From COE1 sp910588595 (GTDB lineage: Bacteria; Bacillota; Clostridia; Lachnospirales; Lachnospiraceae): a stretch of DNA of 64,000 nucleotides. Shown in pieces: positions 17,847-26,153 of the stretch. A program made the translations under genes and the position numbers. The notes under the pieces are model-generated. The model made no database searches. It saw only the letters and a list, made by a program, of their open reading frames with translations, and was not told the origin of the DNA. Numbering within the stretch: position 1 is the first letter of the stretch; the number at the start of each line of letters is the position of its first letter. The stretch lies in the NCBI GenBank assembly GCA_948957135.1, contig CARDBT010000019.1, positions 1 to 64,000 on the forward strand. The letters run 5' to 3'.

Positions 17847-19276
17847 TCCTTATGCCTGATCTGATAGAGCTGAAATTCATTCTGTTCGATCCCCGTTGTC
17901 ATGATAAATTCCTTTTCCAAACCGTTCTGTTCCAACACCTGCGCTTCGAGCCATGGCGTCACACAGCTGTCAAAATACCAGATCGAACCAAAATCGCCTG
18001 CAAAGTCCACGTCACTTAAAAACGTTACCCGATCCTCAAAATAAATTTCATAGATAAATCCATAGAGTTCATAATTGTAGGCGATCAGATCATCCGGCTC
18101 TATATGCTCCTTCATGTACGCCAGAAGCTCCTCCGTGTGCGTGCTGCAGTATTCCATCTGATAATTTCTCTGGTAGGACTCGATCACCATAGAGAGCCCA
18201 AAGACGCCTATCAGGATCTGCACACCCCCGTGCTTTCCCTGAAATGCCAGTGCAAGAAACAGCGCAAGGAGCCCCATGCACGGCAGCAGGTATCTCGCGA
18301 TAAAAAACGGAGTCACCATAACAGATACCACAATGCCCGCCAACGCTGTCATCAAAGGAACCGCAAGCATCAAAAGCGCTGTCAGACCTTCCCTTTTTCC
18401 GCCGTCCGGCTTACAGCACCGCAGGATACAGACGAGCACTGCCACACCGCACAAGACCAGATACAAAGCGGTAGACCCCGGAAGCCGAGACTCGAACAGG
18501 AAAGCAGGGTATCTCCGTACTACTTCCCATGTGACAGGTTCGATCCAGTAATTCTCGATGCGGCTCAATGTCTGCTTTAGCAGAACAAAAAGCCAGGGCA
18601 GATAACACACTGCCACGATACCGCCTGATATCAGACTGGCTGTCAGCAGTGTCCAGTCCCTGTTTTTCCGGCTCCGCAGCAATGCGCAGACGCAGAGCAG
18701 CGTATATATGCACACACAGCTTAACATCGCGTAGGTATGCGTGTAGCATGCCAGTATCCCCGCAGCCGTCAGCTGTATGCAGCAGTGTCTCCGAAACCGC
18801 CTGTCATCCGCCATGCACATCCCGCACGCACCAAGTCCTGCCCATGTGACAAAGAACAGCGCCCAGCTGTACATGCGCATCTGTACAGCATACTCGAGCA
18901 CACATGGGACCGCATTGACCATGATCAGGAACAGGACTGCCGCCCGCTCTCCCCACCATGGTCTTATATGCGTGACTGCAAGCAGCATTGTGAGCGTCAT
19001 CGGAACAATGGAAACGATCTTGCAAACCGCAAATGATTCACCAAAAATCAGAACAAAACATTTCACGATCAGATAATACAGGGGAGGATGCACATCGTTT
19101 GCCGTGTTCTGGATGATCCCCCAGAAATGATTCCCATACACCAGCTCCATTGTGTAAGCTTCATCTGTCCATATATTCCTGTTAAAGATCAGACTGACAT
19201 ACATTCCTGTAAAAAGCAGGATCAAACCTGTCAAAACGATCAGCGCTGTCTTTCTTTGAGTCATTTTACCCTCCAT
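17843..19276 (-). CDS. GT-C/GT39-like membrane glycosyltransferase
   Basis: A 477-residue protein with about eleven helices. The first outer loop holds WTDEAYT and the DVHPPLYYL segment, an acidic pair of motifs typical of ArnT/PMT-like (GT39, GT83) enzymes that use polyprenyl-phosphate sugars outside the membrane. A soluble C-terminal domain of about 90 residues follows the last helix. ATG at 19276 has AGGAG eight bases upstream, and ATG at 19264 follows GGAGGG, so both starts are possible. It overlaps the next upstream gene. The GtrB-like GT2 at 21553 could make its lipid-phosphate donor. Confidence 0.75.
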   Translation of the reverse strand: MEGKMTQRKTALIVLTGLILLFTGMYVSLIFNRNIWTDEAYTMELVYGNHFWGIIQNTANDVHPPLYYLIVKCFVLIFGESFAVCKIVSIVPMTLTMLLAVTHIRPWWGERAAVLFLIMVNAVPCVLEYAVQMRMYSWALFFVTWAGLGACGMCMADDRRFRRHCCIQLTAAGILACYTHTYAMLSCVCIYTLLCVCALLRSRKNRDWTLLTASLISGGIVAVCYLPWLFVLLKQTLSRIENYWIEPVTWEVVRRYPAFLFESRLPGSTALYLVLCGVAVLVCILRCCKPDGGKREGLTALLMLAVPLMTALAGIVVSVMVTPFFIARYLLPCMGLLALFLALAFQGKHGGVQILIGVFGLSMVIESYQRNYQMEYCSTHTEELLAYMKEHIEPDDLIAYNYELYGFIYEIYFEDRVTFLSDVDFAGDFGSIWYFDSCVTPWLEAQVLEQNGLEKEFIMTTGIEQNEFQLYQIRHKE

Positions 19277-21581
19277 TTGCGTGTCTCCTGTTCCTCCATA
19301 AGCCGAGGCAGAGCCCGACAAGCCCTATTCCTGTCAGAAAAGAAACCGCGTATGCGATCTTCCACAGCACAGGTACCACATACTTCACATGTATCGTGCC
19401 ATTATAATTTCCCGGAACCTCCACGGCGATCTGGTTATTCTCTCCGGCTGCTATGGAAAACTGCTCTCCACTCTGCTGGTCGTATGCCTGATAATTGTCA
19501 TAGCAAAACAGGGGGATTTGGACATATTTGGGCTCACTGCCAGTATTTCTGCACACAAAAGATACCGTTCCACCCTGACTGACATAGCCGGCAGCCTGCA
19601 CTGTTTCATCTTCTGCTGTGATGTCCCTGCGAACACACAGTGATGTCTCGGTTCCCTCGAGCAGATATTCCCCTCCATATACATTGTTGATCGACTCCAC
19701 CCCGCTCATGGACGCGAACATTTTGGTCGTGATGGAGATGTCTGCATACTGCATGTAAAAAAGCCCTGCATTCAGCAGCAGCAGGAAACATATGCTTCCG
19801 CCGGCAATCGCGCCATACTGCATTCTCCCGCTCTCCCAGCAGACTGTGACCCCTATGACAGAGACAAACACACACAGCACCGTAGCCATCGAGAGATATC
19901 TCCACGGGAATTGAATAACAGTCGCAATCTTAACAACATCCTCGCTGACTGCGCCAAGGCTGTCCCACGGAAATACCTGCAGCGAAAATGCGATGGCAAG
20001 CACCGCGAGCAGCGAGAGGACCGCGCCGGAACGGACCAGCACACTTTGTTCCACACCCCAGTCATATCTTTTGATACAGCACCATGCGAAAACACCAAGC
20101 CCCACCGCAAGACCAAATCCAAGATTGATCGGCAGATCCCCCTGCAGCTCTTCCAGGGATTTTCCGCTCGGTGTCATAAACAGCCCCAAAAGCTGGATCA
20201 GATAGGCTCCCGATTCCTGCATATGTCCGGAGTTTGTCGACTTCACCAGGATATCCATCCGCATGGAATCCAGCATCGGCACCAGGAATCCCAGATTCAG
20301 GAGTACTGTCAGCAGCGCCGCCTTCACCAATGCGATCAGACGGTATGGCTCAAATGTCCTTCTCAGCAAAATCACGCATGATATAAAAATAAAAAACACT
20401 GTGATCTCTGTCGTTATCAGATGACTGTGGAGCATGCCTGTCAGTCCCACGACAACCGGAAGATAATCCCTGATCCTGATCTGCCTCTGTTTCGTTGTAT
20501 ATATCCTGTAAAATCCGTAAACCACCATTGGCAGGAACACCATCGCCGTATATTCACCGACCGCTGCCCTGACATAGACATTGGTTATCCTATAGGCAGA
20601 AAAAAGATACATCCACGCCCCCAAAAACGCAATGTTCCGATTCTTGCAGATCCCCTTGAAGCAGCTGTAACATACCGCACCAGAAGCCGCATTGACACAT
20701 AGTACATACACCTGATAGCAGGTGTGCACCGGCACTGCCATATTGTATAAAACCGCCGGAAAATACAAGAAGAGCTGACCATAAAACAGGGGCGCCGCAT
20801 ACCCGTATCCGTTCATCATGTCCGCCTGAACTGGTGAAAACCACCGACCTTCCCCGATCGCCCGTCCCAGCGATAAGATCCTGGCAAGATGAAACGGTGC
20901 ATCGTGTCCCCCGATGACAAACCCTTGAAAAACCGGAAGACTGGACAAAAAGACCATGACAAGAAATCCAAGGACGATCTGTTTATTCTGATAATCGTTT
21001 TTTCTGATAAAATACCAATAGCAAAGATCAATGAACACAAAAGCTATAAGCCATGTCAAGACACGGGTGACACGCCAGCGCAGCAGCTCCCTGACAGTGA
21101 TCTTCTCTATCTTTAAGATACCGCTTCCCCCATAGAAGACTTTGAAGTCCAGATCGTCAATGTCCGTCACAGATGTTATCCACAGCCTGTCCCTCTGGCT
21201 TGTATGTCCTCCCGTCAATTCGATCGTGTTATATTTTACGCTTGTCGGATTATTGTAGGATCTGATCTGCAGCCAGCCAACGCGGTCTGCACAGCTTCCC
21301 GTTGTGTCCGCTGCATCCGTGACAGCCAGATACTGGATCTCCACATCGTATGCCCCTGGTGCGATCTCCATCTTCGCGTTGCCCAGAACCGGGTACTCCC
21401 CGGCGGACTCTGCGTCCGGACTGATATAGTACGCTTTCTCCGCCTCGTTATAGATCACATTTTCATGATAAATCTCTGTGTTTCCCACATTAAAATCATA
21501 TACGTTCCGCCGTCCTGCCATGCTTATGACCAGCAGGCACATCACGATCGCCTCAAAGAGGATCAGCCTGTTTATCTTCAT
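19266..21581 (-). CDS. Large membrane protein with N-terminal outer domain (GT-C-like)
   Basis: A 771-residue protein: one N-terminal helix, an outer beta-rich domain to about residue 165, then about twelve helices and a C-terminal outer domain (about 630-740) before a last helix. A GGHDAPFHLAR segment in the first big loop after the helices start carries an acidic/His motif like those of YfhO- or GT-C-type glycosyltransferases annotated as 6-pyruvoyl-tetrahydropterin-synthase-related membrane proteins. The role is probably glycosyl transfer from a lipid-phosphate donor. It overlaps both neighbours, with AAGGAAT before the ATG. Confidence 0.65.
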   Translation of the reverse strand: MKINRLILFEAIVMCLLVISMAGRRNVYDFNVGNTEIYHENVIYNEAEKAYYISPDAESAGEYPVLGNAKMEIAPGAYDVEIQYLAVTDAADTTGSCADRVGWLQIRSYNNPTSVKYNTIELTGGHTSQRDRLWITSVTDIDDLDFKVFYGGSGILKIEKITVRELLRWRVTRVLTWLIAFVFIDLCYWYFIRKNDYQNKQIVLGFLVMVFLSSLPVFQGFVIGGHDAPFHLARILSLGRAIGEGRWFSPVQADMMNGYGYAAPLFYGQLFLYFPAVLYNMAVPVHTCYQVYVLCVNAASGAVCYSCFKGICKNRNIAFLGAWMYLFSAYRITNVYVRAAVGEYTAMVFLPMVVYGFYRIYTTKQRQIRIRDYLPVVVGLTGMLHSHLITTEITVFFIFISCVILLRRTFEPYRLIALVKAALLTVLLNLGFLVPMLDSMRMDILVKSTNSGHMQESGAYLIQLLGLFMTPSGKSLEELQGDLPINLGFGLAVGLGVFAWCCIKRYDWGVEQSVLVRSGAVLSLLAVLAIAFSLQVFPWDSLGAVSEDVVKIATVIQFPWRYLSMATVLCVFVSVIGVTVCWESGRMQYGAIAGGSICFLLLLNAGLFYMQYADISITTKMFASMSGVESINNVYGGEYLLEGTETSLCVRRDITAEDETVQAAGYVSQGGTVSFVCRNTGSEPKYVQIPLFCYDNYQAYDQQSGEQFSIAAGENNQIAVEVPGNYNGTIHVKYVVPVLWKIAYAVSFLTGIGLVGLCLGLWRNRRHANGG

Positions 21582-22524
21582 ATTCCTTCCCCCGGTTCCC
21601 CACTTCCTCTTTCACTACATACTGGGGCGAATTGTTGATACTGATATAGATACGCCCGATGTATTCCCCGATCAGCCCCAGCATGATCATCAGCATACCG
21701 CCGATAAACACGACCGCCGCCATCAGCGAACTGAACCCCAGCGGCACCTGTGGGTTGACAAATTTTTTAACTACTGTATAGATGCCATAGATAAAGCCCG
21801 CACCCGCAAAAATAACGCCCGTTATAGTAGCGATCCGCAGCGGCAGGATCGAAAACGCTGTAAACCCGTTAAACCACAGACCCAGCAGTTTTTTCATCGT
21901 GTAGCCCGATGTTCCGACCTCACGGCTCCGATGATTCACCGGGACATTGGAGATATTTCTGGTAGCGCGCAGCACAAGTCCGATAATGTAAGGATAGCTG
22001 TTCTCGTACCTGAGCATACTGTCAACCACGAATCGCTTCGCGGCAAAATAGCTTGTCAGGTGCAGTTCCTTTGGTTTCCCAAGCATCATCCTCGTCATGA
22101 TATCATTCATCCATGTCCCAAAGTTGCGAAAGGCACTGTGATGTTTATTCTCGTAGCTCGCGTAGACCACATCACTGCCGTTCTCGATGCCCGCAAGCAG
22201 CTTTCCGACCTCATCTGCCGGTGTCTGCCCATCGTCGTCGAGACAGACAATGATATCGCCGCCTGCCCTGCGCAGACCTGCCATCAGCGCCGCGTGCTGC
22301 CCAAAATTCCTTGCCAGGCTGATCCCCGTAATATTATTGTATCTTACGCACAGCGCCTTGATGACCTCAAACGTCTCATCCGGCGAGCAGTCATTTACCA
22401 GAATAATTTCATAGACATATTGAGGTATTGCCGCCATTGTATCCTGTATTTCTGCCACTACTCCCTCGATCGTCCTCGCGCTCCTGTAACAGGGAATGAC
22501 AAAACTAATTTTACTCATAATCAA
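21553..22524 (-). CDS. Polyprenyl-phosphate glycosyltransferase (GtrB/DPM1-like GT2)
   Basis: A 323-residue GT2 enzyme with an N-terminal GT-A domain (VIPCYRSARTIEG at the start, CLDDDGQTP as the metal-binding acidic motif near 95) and two C-terminal helices at about 230-310. This GtrB/ArnC layout makes undecaprenyl-phosphate sugars, which GT-C enzymes use outside the membrane. Two or three such GT-C-like genes lie alongside. A TTG at 22524 sits seven bases after AAGGAG, while the ATG two codons later is 13 bases away, so the TTG start is plausible. It is one of two GtrB-like enzymes in the window; the other is at 51225. Confidence 0.85.
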   Translation of the reverse strand: MIMSKISFVIPCYRSARTIEGVVAEIQDTMAAIPQYVYEIILVNDCSPDETFEVIKALCVRYNNITGISLARNFGQHAALMAGLRRAGGDIIVCLDDDGQTPADEVGKLLAGIENGSDVVYASYENKHHSAFRNFGTWMNDIMTRMMLGKPKELHLTSYFAAKRFVVDSMLRYENSYPYIIGLVLRATRNISNVPVNHRSREVGTSGYTMKKLLGLWFNGFTAFSILPLRIATITGVIFAGAGFIYGIYTVVKKFVNPQVPLGFSSLMAAVVFIGGMLMIMLGLIGEYIGRIYISINNSPQYVVKEEVGNRGKEYEDKQADPL

Positions 22525-22535
22525 CCGATATCTCC

Positions 22536-23078
22536 TTATCCCCTTGGATCGATAAACCCAAACAATATCAAGTCCTCATATCTTCCGTCCAGAAAAAGCT
22601 CATCTTTCAGGTACGCTTCCTGTACATAACCCGCCTTCTCGTGCAGACGCCTGCTCGCCTTGTTATACGCCAACACGCGCGCCGACAGCTTATGCAGCCC
22701 GAGCGTTCCGCAGGCATACTCTGCCATCAGCTTTACCGCCTCTGTCCCGATCCCTTTTCCGTATGCGTGATCCTCACCCAGATAGACACCGGACTCTGCC
22801 CTTTTGTGCCCCTCCTCAAAATTCTGCAGATAGACGGAACCAAGCGGCAGATCATCCTCATTTGTGCATATAACAAACTGATGTACCAGTCCCCTGAAAA
22901 CTTTTTCCGCAAGCCACTTTTCGTGGTCCGCCCTGCTGAGGGGCTTCCGGTAGATAAAATTCTCCACCACTGTCGGCTTATTGCGCCAGCGCACTGCCAG
23001 CTCAGTGTCATCTGCCGTGATCGGTCTCAGATAGATCTGTTCCCCTCTTATCAGCAAATCCTTTCTCATCGGTTCCAT
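22536..23078 (-). CDS. GNAT N-acetyltransferase, RimJ/WecD-like
   Basis: A 180-residue GNAT protein. The acetyl-CoA site is YGKGIGTEAVKL near 125, and the C-terminal LHEKAGY segment is typical of the RimJ/RimL group. Such enzymes in glycan clusters acetylate 4-amino sugars. The wecE-like aminotransferase two genes upstream would make a dTDP-4-amino-4,6-dideoxyhexose, so this gene may supply the acetyl group (WecD/FdtC role). AGGAG lies eight bases before the ATG. A protein or antibiotic acetyltransferase cannot be excluded, but the operon context argues against it. Confidence 0.75.
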   Translation of the reverse strand: MEPMRKDLLIRGEQIYLRPITADDTELAVRWRNKPTVVENFIYRKPLSRADHEKWLAEKVFRGLVHQFVICTNEDDLPLGSVYLQNFEEGHKRAESGVYLGEDHAYGKGIGTEAVKLMAEYACGTLGLHKLSARVLAYNKASRRLHEKAGYVQEAYLKDELFLDGRYEDLILFGFIDPRG

Positions 23079-23090
23079 ATCGAATTCTCC

Positions 23091-24905
23091 TTATTTTCTC
23101 ACAAGCTCATACACGTCAAATGCCGGCTCCTGCGCCTCTGTCCGGATCTGGTCCGTCCGCCGCAGTTCGATCGTTATCCCTCTCTTTGCATAGTACTGTA
23201 TCAGCCAGCCCAGATCCTTGTCCACATTCACCACAAAATACGCTTTCGCCTGTCTGCCTGTCCTGCCGCTGCAAAGTGCACCCTGAATATCCCTGAAGCG
23301 ATACCGCTCCAGCTTCTGTCTCGCGATCGGGCTATTGGCTGCCCAGCCTCCACAGAGGTCAAAATTTTTGTACGAGTTATCCACATCTGTAAACATTTTT
23401 TCCGAGTAGGGCGCACCCTGATAGGACGTTGAAGAATACACATCGATCACATAATAATTATTTCCATTTTTCCGGCAATAATCCATCATTGCGTTCCAGC
23501 GCGCATCCGCCGCTGCACGCCTGCCATACTCGTCTTGCACCTCCCACTGGTTTGCAGTCAGCACGGCAAGCACACCTGCAATGCACAGAACACCCGTCAA
23601 CGTTTTTACTTTGCGGAATGCCGCCCCGCTCTCTTTCCGCGGAAAATCATCGATGAAAAAGCTCACCAGCATCACCAGCTCCATCACAAGAAGCGGTGTC
23701 GTCACCCGGTCAAGTACCCTGTCCACCATACACAGATACAGCCACAAGACACTCCGCACAGCCATGACGCACAGGATCTTTAGGACTCCTCCCGCACACT
23801 GCTTCCCCCTCGCCGGCACGACGCACAGGATGCCGTACATCAGATACATGACGATCACCGCCGCGCTGGCAAAGGAGCGGTTGTCCCACAGCTGGGCTCT
23901 ATATTTCCACAGCGCTTCCCTGACACTGTTCCTGCTGACAAAGCCAAATGTATCGTGAAGCCCGCCTTTCCCTGCCAGCTGCTCCTGGTACGCCACGATC
24001 GACTCGAGCCTCCATGTATCGATCGACTCGTCGAGGGCAAAGTTGTAATTTTCCAGGAGAGTGTAGGATTCCCGCGACAAGCCGATCGACTCATAAAAGT
24101 CCCTGTTGTCCTCAAACCCGGGAATCCCATAAAAATCATACAGTTTGGTCCTCGCGTCAAAAAAACTCCGAAAACTCGCCCATTCACTCCCCCTGTACGC
24201 CACCAGATCAAGGGAGTACACCGCTGTCATACACAGAAGTGCCGTCACGATCAGCGTGATATATTTCCTGAAATTCACCACCGTAAAAAATCGCTCCTCA
24301 CCGCACCATTTCATAAGCCCTGCCAGCAGCAAAAACGGGAGCAGCATGATGCAGACTTCCGTCCGGATCATAAAGGACATCACGACAAGCAGGAGCGGGA
24401 GCAGGTTTTTTCTGAAAAATACAGACGGCTTGTCCGTCCTGGGTGCCGTCAGGAACAAAAACAGCGCTCCTGCCATGCAGAACCCTGAGGTGACACTGTA
24501 CTGCACCACCACAAACTCCCGCAGAAACAGTCCGAGCACCAAAAACGCCTCCACCGCGAGCGCCACAAAACGTGTCCGCGCGCTTTGCATAACAGACAGA
24601 AGCCGCGCCGCGATCAGAAAGACAACGCCAAACTGGCACAGACACAAAAACAAGCCATACCAGGAAACTGTCGGAATGGCCTTGTAAAAAAGCGCAATAC
24701 ACCACGCCAGAGGATACAGCATCTGTATACAATAGCCGCTTGGCTGGCCAGTGTACGCTCCCGATACGATATCCTTGATCATGGTGTCGTCATTCAGATC
24801 ATAATAAAAATCAAATTGGACAGATAAAAGCAGCGCAAGCAAAAGGGTATAGACAAAAGCACCACACACTTTTGCTGCCTTTACTCCTGTGCGGTCATCC
24901 ATCAT
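23091..24905 (-). CDS. Polytopic membrane protein, possible GT-C glycosyltransferase
   Basis: A 604-residue protein with about eleven helices in the first 450 residues, an outer loop at about 235-320 with many aromatic and charged residues (including YDLNDD near the first loop, residues 31-36), and a soluble C-terminal domain of about 120 residues. The acidic FYYDLNDDTM motif after helix 1 sits where GT-C enzymes keep their catalytic Asp. I do not recognise a named family. The ATG overlaps the wecE stop, so it is co-translated, and transfer of the wecE-derived sugar is a possible role. Confidence 0.6.
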   Translation of the reverse strand: MMDDRTGVKAAKVCGAFVYTLLLALLLSVQFDFYYDLNDDTMIKDIVSGAYTGQPSGYCIQMLYPLAWCIALFYKAIPTVSWYGLFLCLCQFGVVFLIAARLLSVMQSARTRFVALAVEAFLVLGLFLREFVVVQYSVTSGFCMAGALFLFLTAPRTDKPSVFFRKNLLPLLLVVMSFMIRTEVCIMLLPFLLLAGLMKWCGEERFFTVVNFRKYITLIVTALLCMTAVYSLDLVAYRGSEWASFRSFFDARTKLYDFYGIPGFEDNRDFYESIGLSRESYTLLENYNFALDESIDTWRLESIVAYQEQLAGKGGLHDTFGFVSRNSVREALWKYRAQLWDNRSFASAAVIVMYLMYGILCVVPARGKQCAGGVLKILCVMAVRSVLWLYLCMVDRVLDRVTTPLLVMELVMLVSFFIDDFPRKESGAAFRKVKTLTGVLCIAGVLAVLTANQWEVQDEYGRRAAADARWNAMMDYCRKNGNNYYVIDVYSSTSYQGAPYSEKMFTDVDNSYKNFDLCGGWAANSPIARQKLERYRFRDIQGALCSGRTGRQAKAYFVVNVDKDLGWLIQYYAKRGITIELRRTDQIRTEAQEPAFDVYELVRK

Positions 24906-26032
24906 ACGTGATAGAACTCCTTCACTTTCTTTACAATGTATTCGATCTCAACAGATTTGAGCGAGTAGAACATCGGCAGGCGCACCAGCCTGTCGCTCTC
25001 CCGCGTCGTGTATATATCCTCACCCGCAAACCTGCCAAACTTTAATCCGGCAGGCGCAGAATGCAGCGGCACATAGTGGAACACTGCCCAGATCCCGCTC
25101 TCCTTCAGGAAATCGATCAGCCGGGTGCGCTCCTCCAGATCCTTTGTCTTGATATAGAACATATGTCCGTTGTGGACACAGCCCTCCGGCACATGGGGAA
25201 GCTCCAGCAGCCCTCTCTCCCGCAGCGGCTGCAGCAGTTCGTTGTACTGGTTCCACAGCGCCACCCGCCTGGCAGTGATCTCGTCGATCAGCTCGATCTG
25301 TGCCCACAGATACGCCGCGTTCATATCGCTTGGCAGATAGGAAGACCCGTAGTTTATCCAACGGTACTTGTCCACCTGTCCCCGGTAGTACTGAGAGCGG
25401 TTGGTTCCCTTTTCCCTGATGATCTCCGCCTCGCTGATGTAGCGCTCGTCCCTGATCAGCAGCGCACCGCCCTCGCCCATGCTCAGATTCTTGGTCTCAT
25501 GGAATGAATAACACCCGAAATCTCCGATCGCGCCCAGCTGCTTTCCCTTGTAGGTCGCCGCCATTCCCTGCGCCGCGTCCTCCACCACAAAGAGCTTGTG
25601 GCGCGCTGCGATGTCCATGATGGTATCCATCTCACACGCAACACCTGCATAGTGGACAGGCACGATAGCCCTCGTCCGGTCTGTGACCGCCTGTTCGATC
25701 AGATTTTCATCTATATTCATGGTATCGGGCCTGATATCGACAAACACCGCTTTGGCGCCGCGGAGCACGAAAGCGTCCGCAGTGGACACAAAAGTGTAAG
25801 AGGGCATGATGACCTCGTCCCCTTCCCTGATATCGATCAGGAGCGCCGCAAGCTCTGTCGCCTGCGTGCAGGAGGGCGTCAACAGACATTTTGCCATGCC
25901 CGTGTGCTCCTCGATCCACTCACTGCACTTCTTCGTAAATGGTCCATCCCCGCATATCTTCTGATTCTCGACTGCCTGCCTGATATAGTCCATCTCCCTG
26001 CCTGTAAACGGCGGTACGTTAAAATTGATCAT
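24902..26032 (-). CDS. wecE: dTDP-4-amino-4,6-dideoxygalactose transaminase
   Basis: A 376-residue PLP aminotransferase of the WecE/RffA type. The opening INFNVPPFTGREMDYI and the CLLTPSCTQATELAA block are characteristic. The Schiff-base lysine is K181 in FHETKNLSMGEGGA, and EDAAQG lies near 151. It converts dTDP-4-keto-6-deoxyglucose to dTDP-Fuc4N using glutamate. The keto substrate needs RmlA and RmlB, which are not in this window. It heads a transcript with its own promoter, followed by a membrane protein, the GNAT and the GtrB-like enzyme, consistent with a Fuc4NAc branch. Confidence 0.9.
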   Translation of the reverse strand: MINFNVPPFTGREMDYIRQAVENQKICGDGPFTKKCSEWIEEHTGMAKCLLTPSCTQATELAALLIDIREGDEVIMPSYTFVSTADAFVLRGAKAVFVDIRPDTMNIDENLIEQAVTDRTRAIVPVHYAGVACEMDTIMDIAARHKLFVVEDAAQGMAATYKGKQLGAIGDFGCYSFHETKNLSMGEGGALLIRDERYISEAEIIREKGTNRSQYYRGQVDKYRWINYGSSYLPSDMNAAYLWAQIELIDEITARRVALWNQYNELLQPLRERGLLELPHVPEGCVHNGHMFYIKTKDLEERTRLIDFLKESGIWAVFHYVPLHSAPAGLKFGRFAGEDIYTTRESDRLVRLPMFYSLKSVEIEYIVKKVKEFYHV

Positions 26033-26114
26033 GCTGTAACCATGCCTTTCCGCTATTTGAAATCCGAAACGATCTTTTTACATTTCCTTATACTGGAAAT
26101 TTATTTCTCGCTTT

Positions 26115-26143
26115 ATTGTACTCTTTTCATAAGATTTTGGCAA
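26115..26143 (-). promoter_or_regulatory. Sigma-A-type promoter upstream of wecE
   Basis: TTGCCA (26138-26143) and TACAAT (26115-26120) are separated by exactly 17 bases on the minus strand, each matching consensus at five of six positions. It leaves a leader of roughly 75 bases. The surrounding 120-base gap is A/T-rich and is the only sizeable break between 17.2 and 30.2 kb. Confidence 0.65.
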
Positions 26144-26153
26144 GGTTTTGGGA

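Noticed and set aside
22536..23078. GNAT gene as the missing PglD acetyltransferase
   Set aside because: PglD is a left-handed beta-helix enzyme, not a GNAT, and this gene lies in a different module next to wecE.
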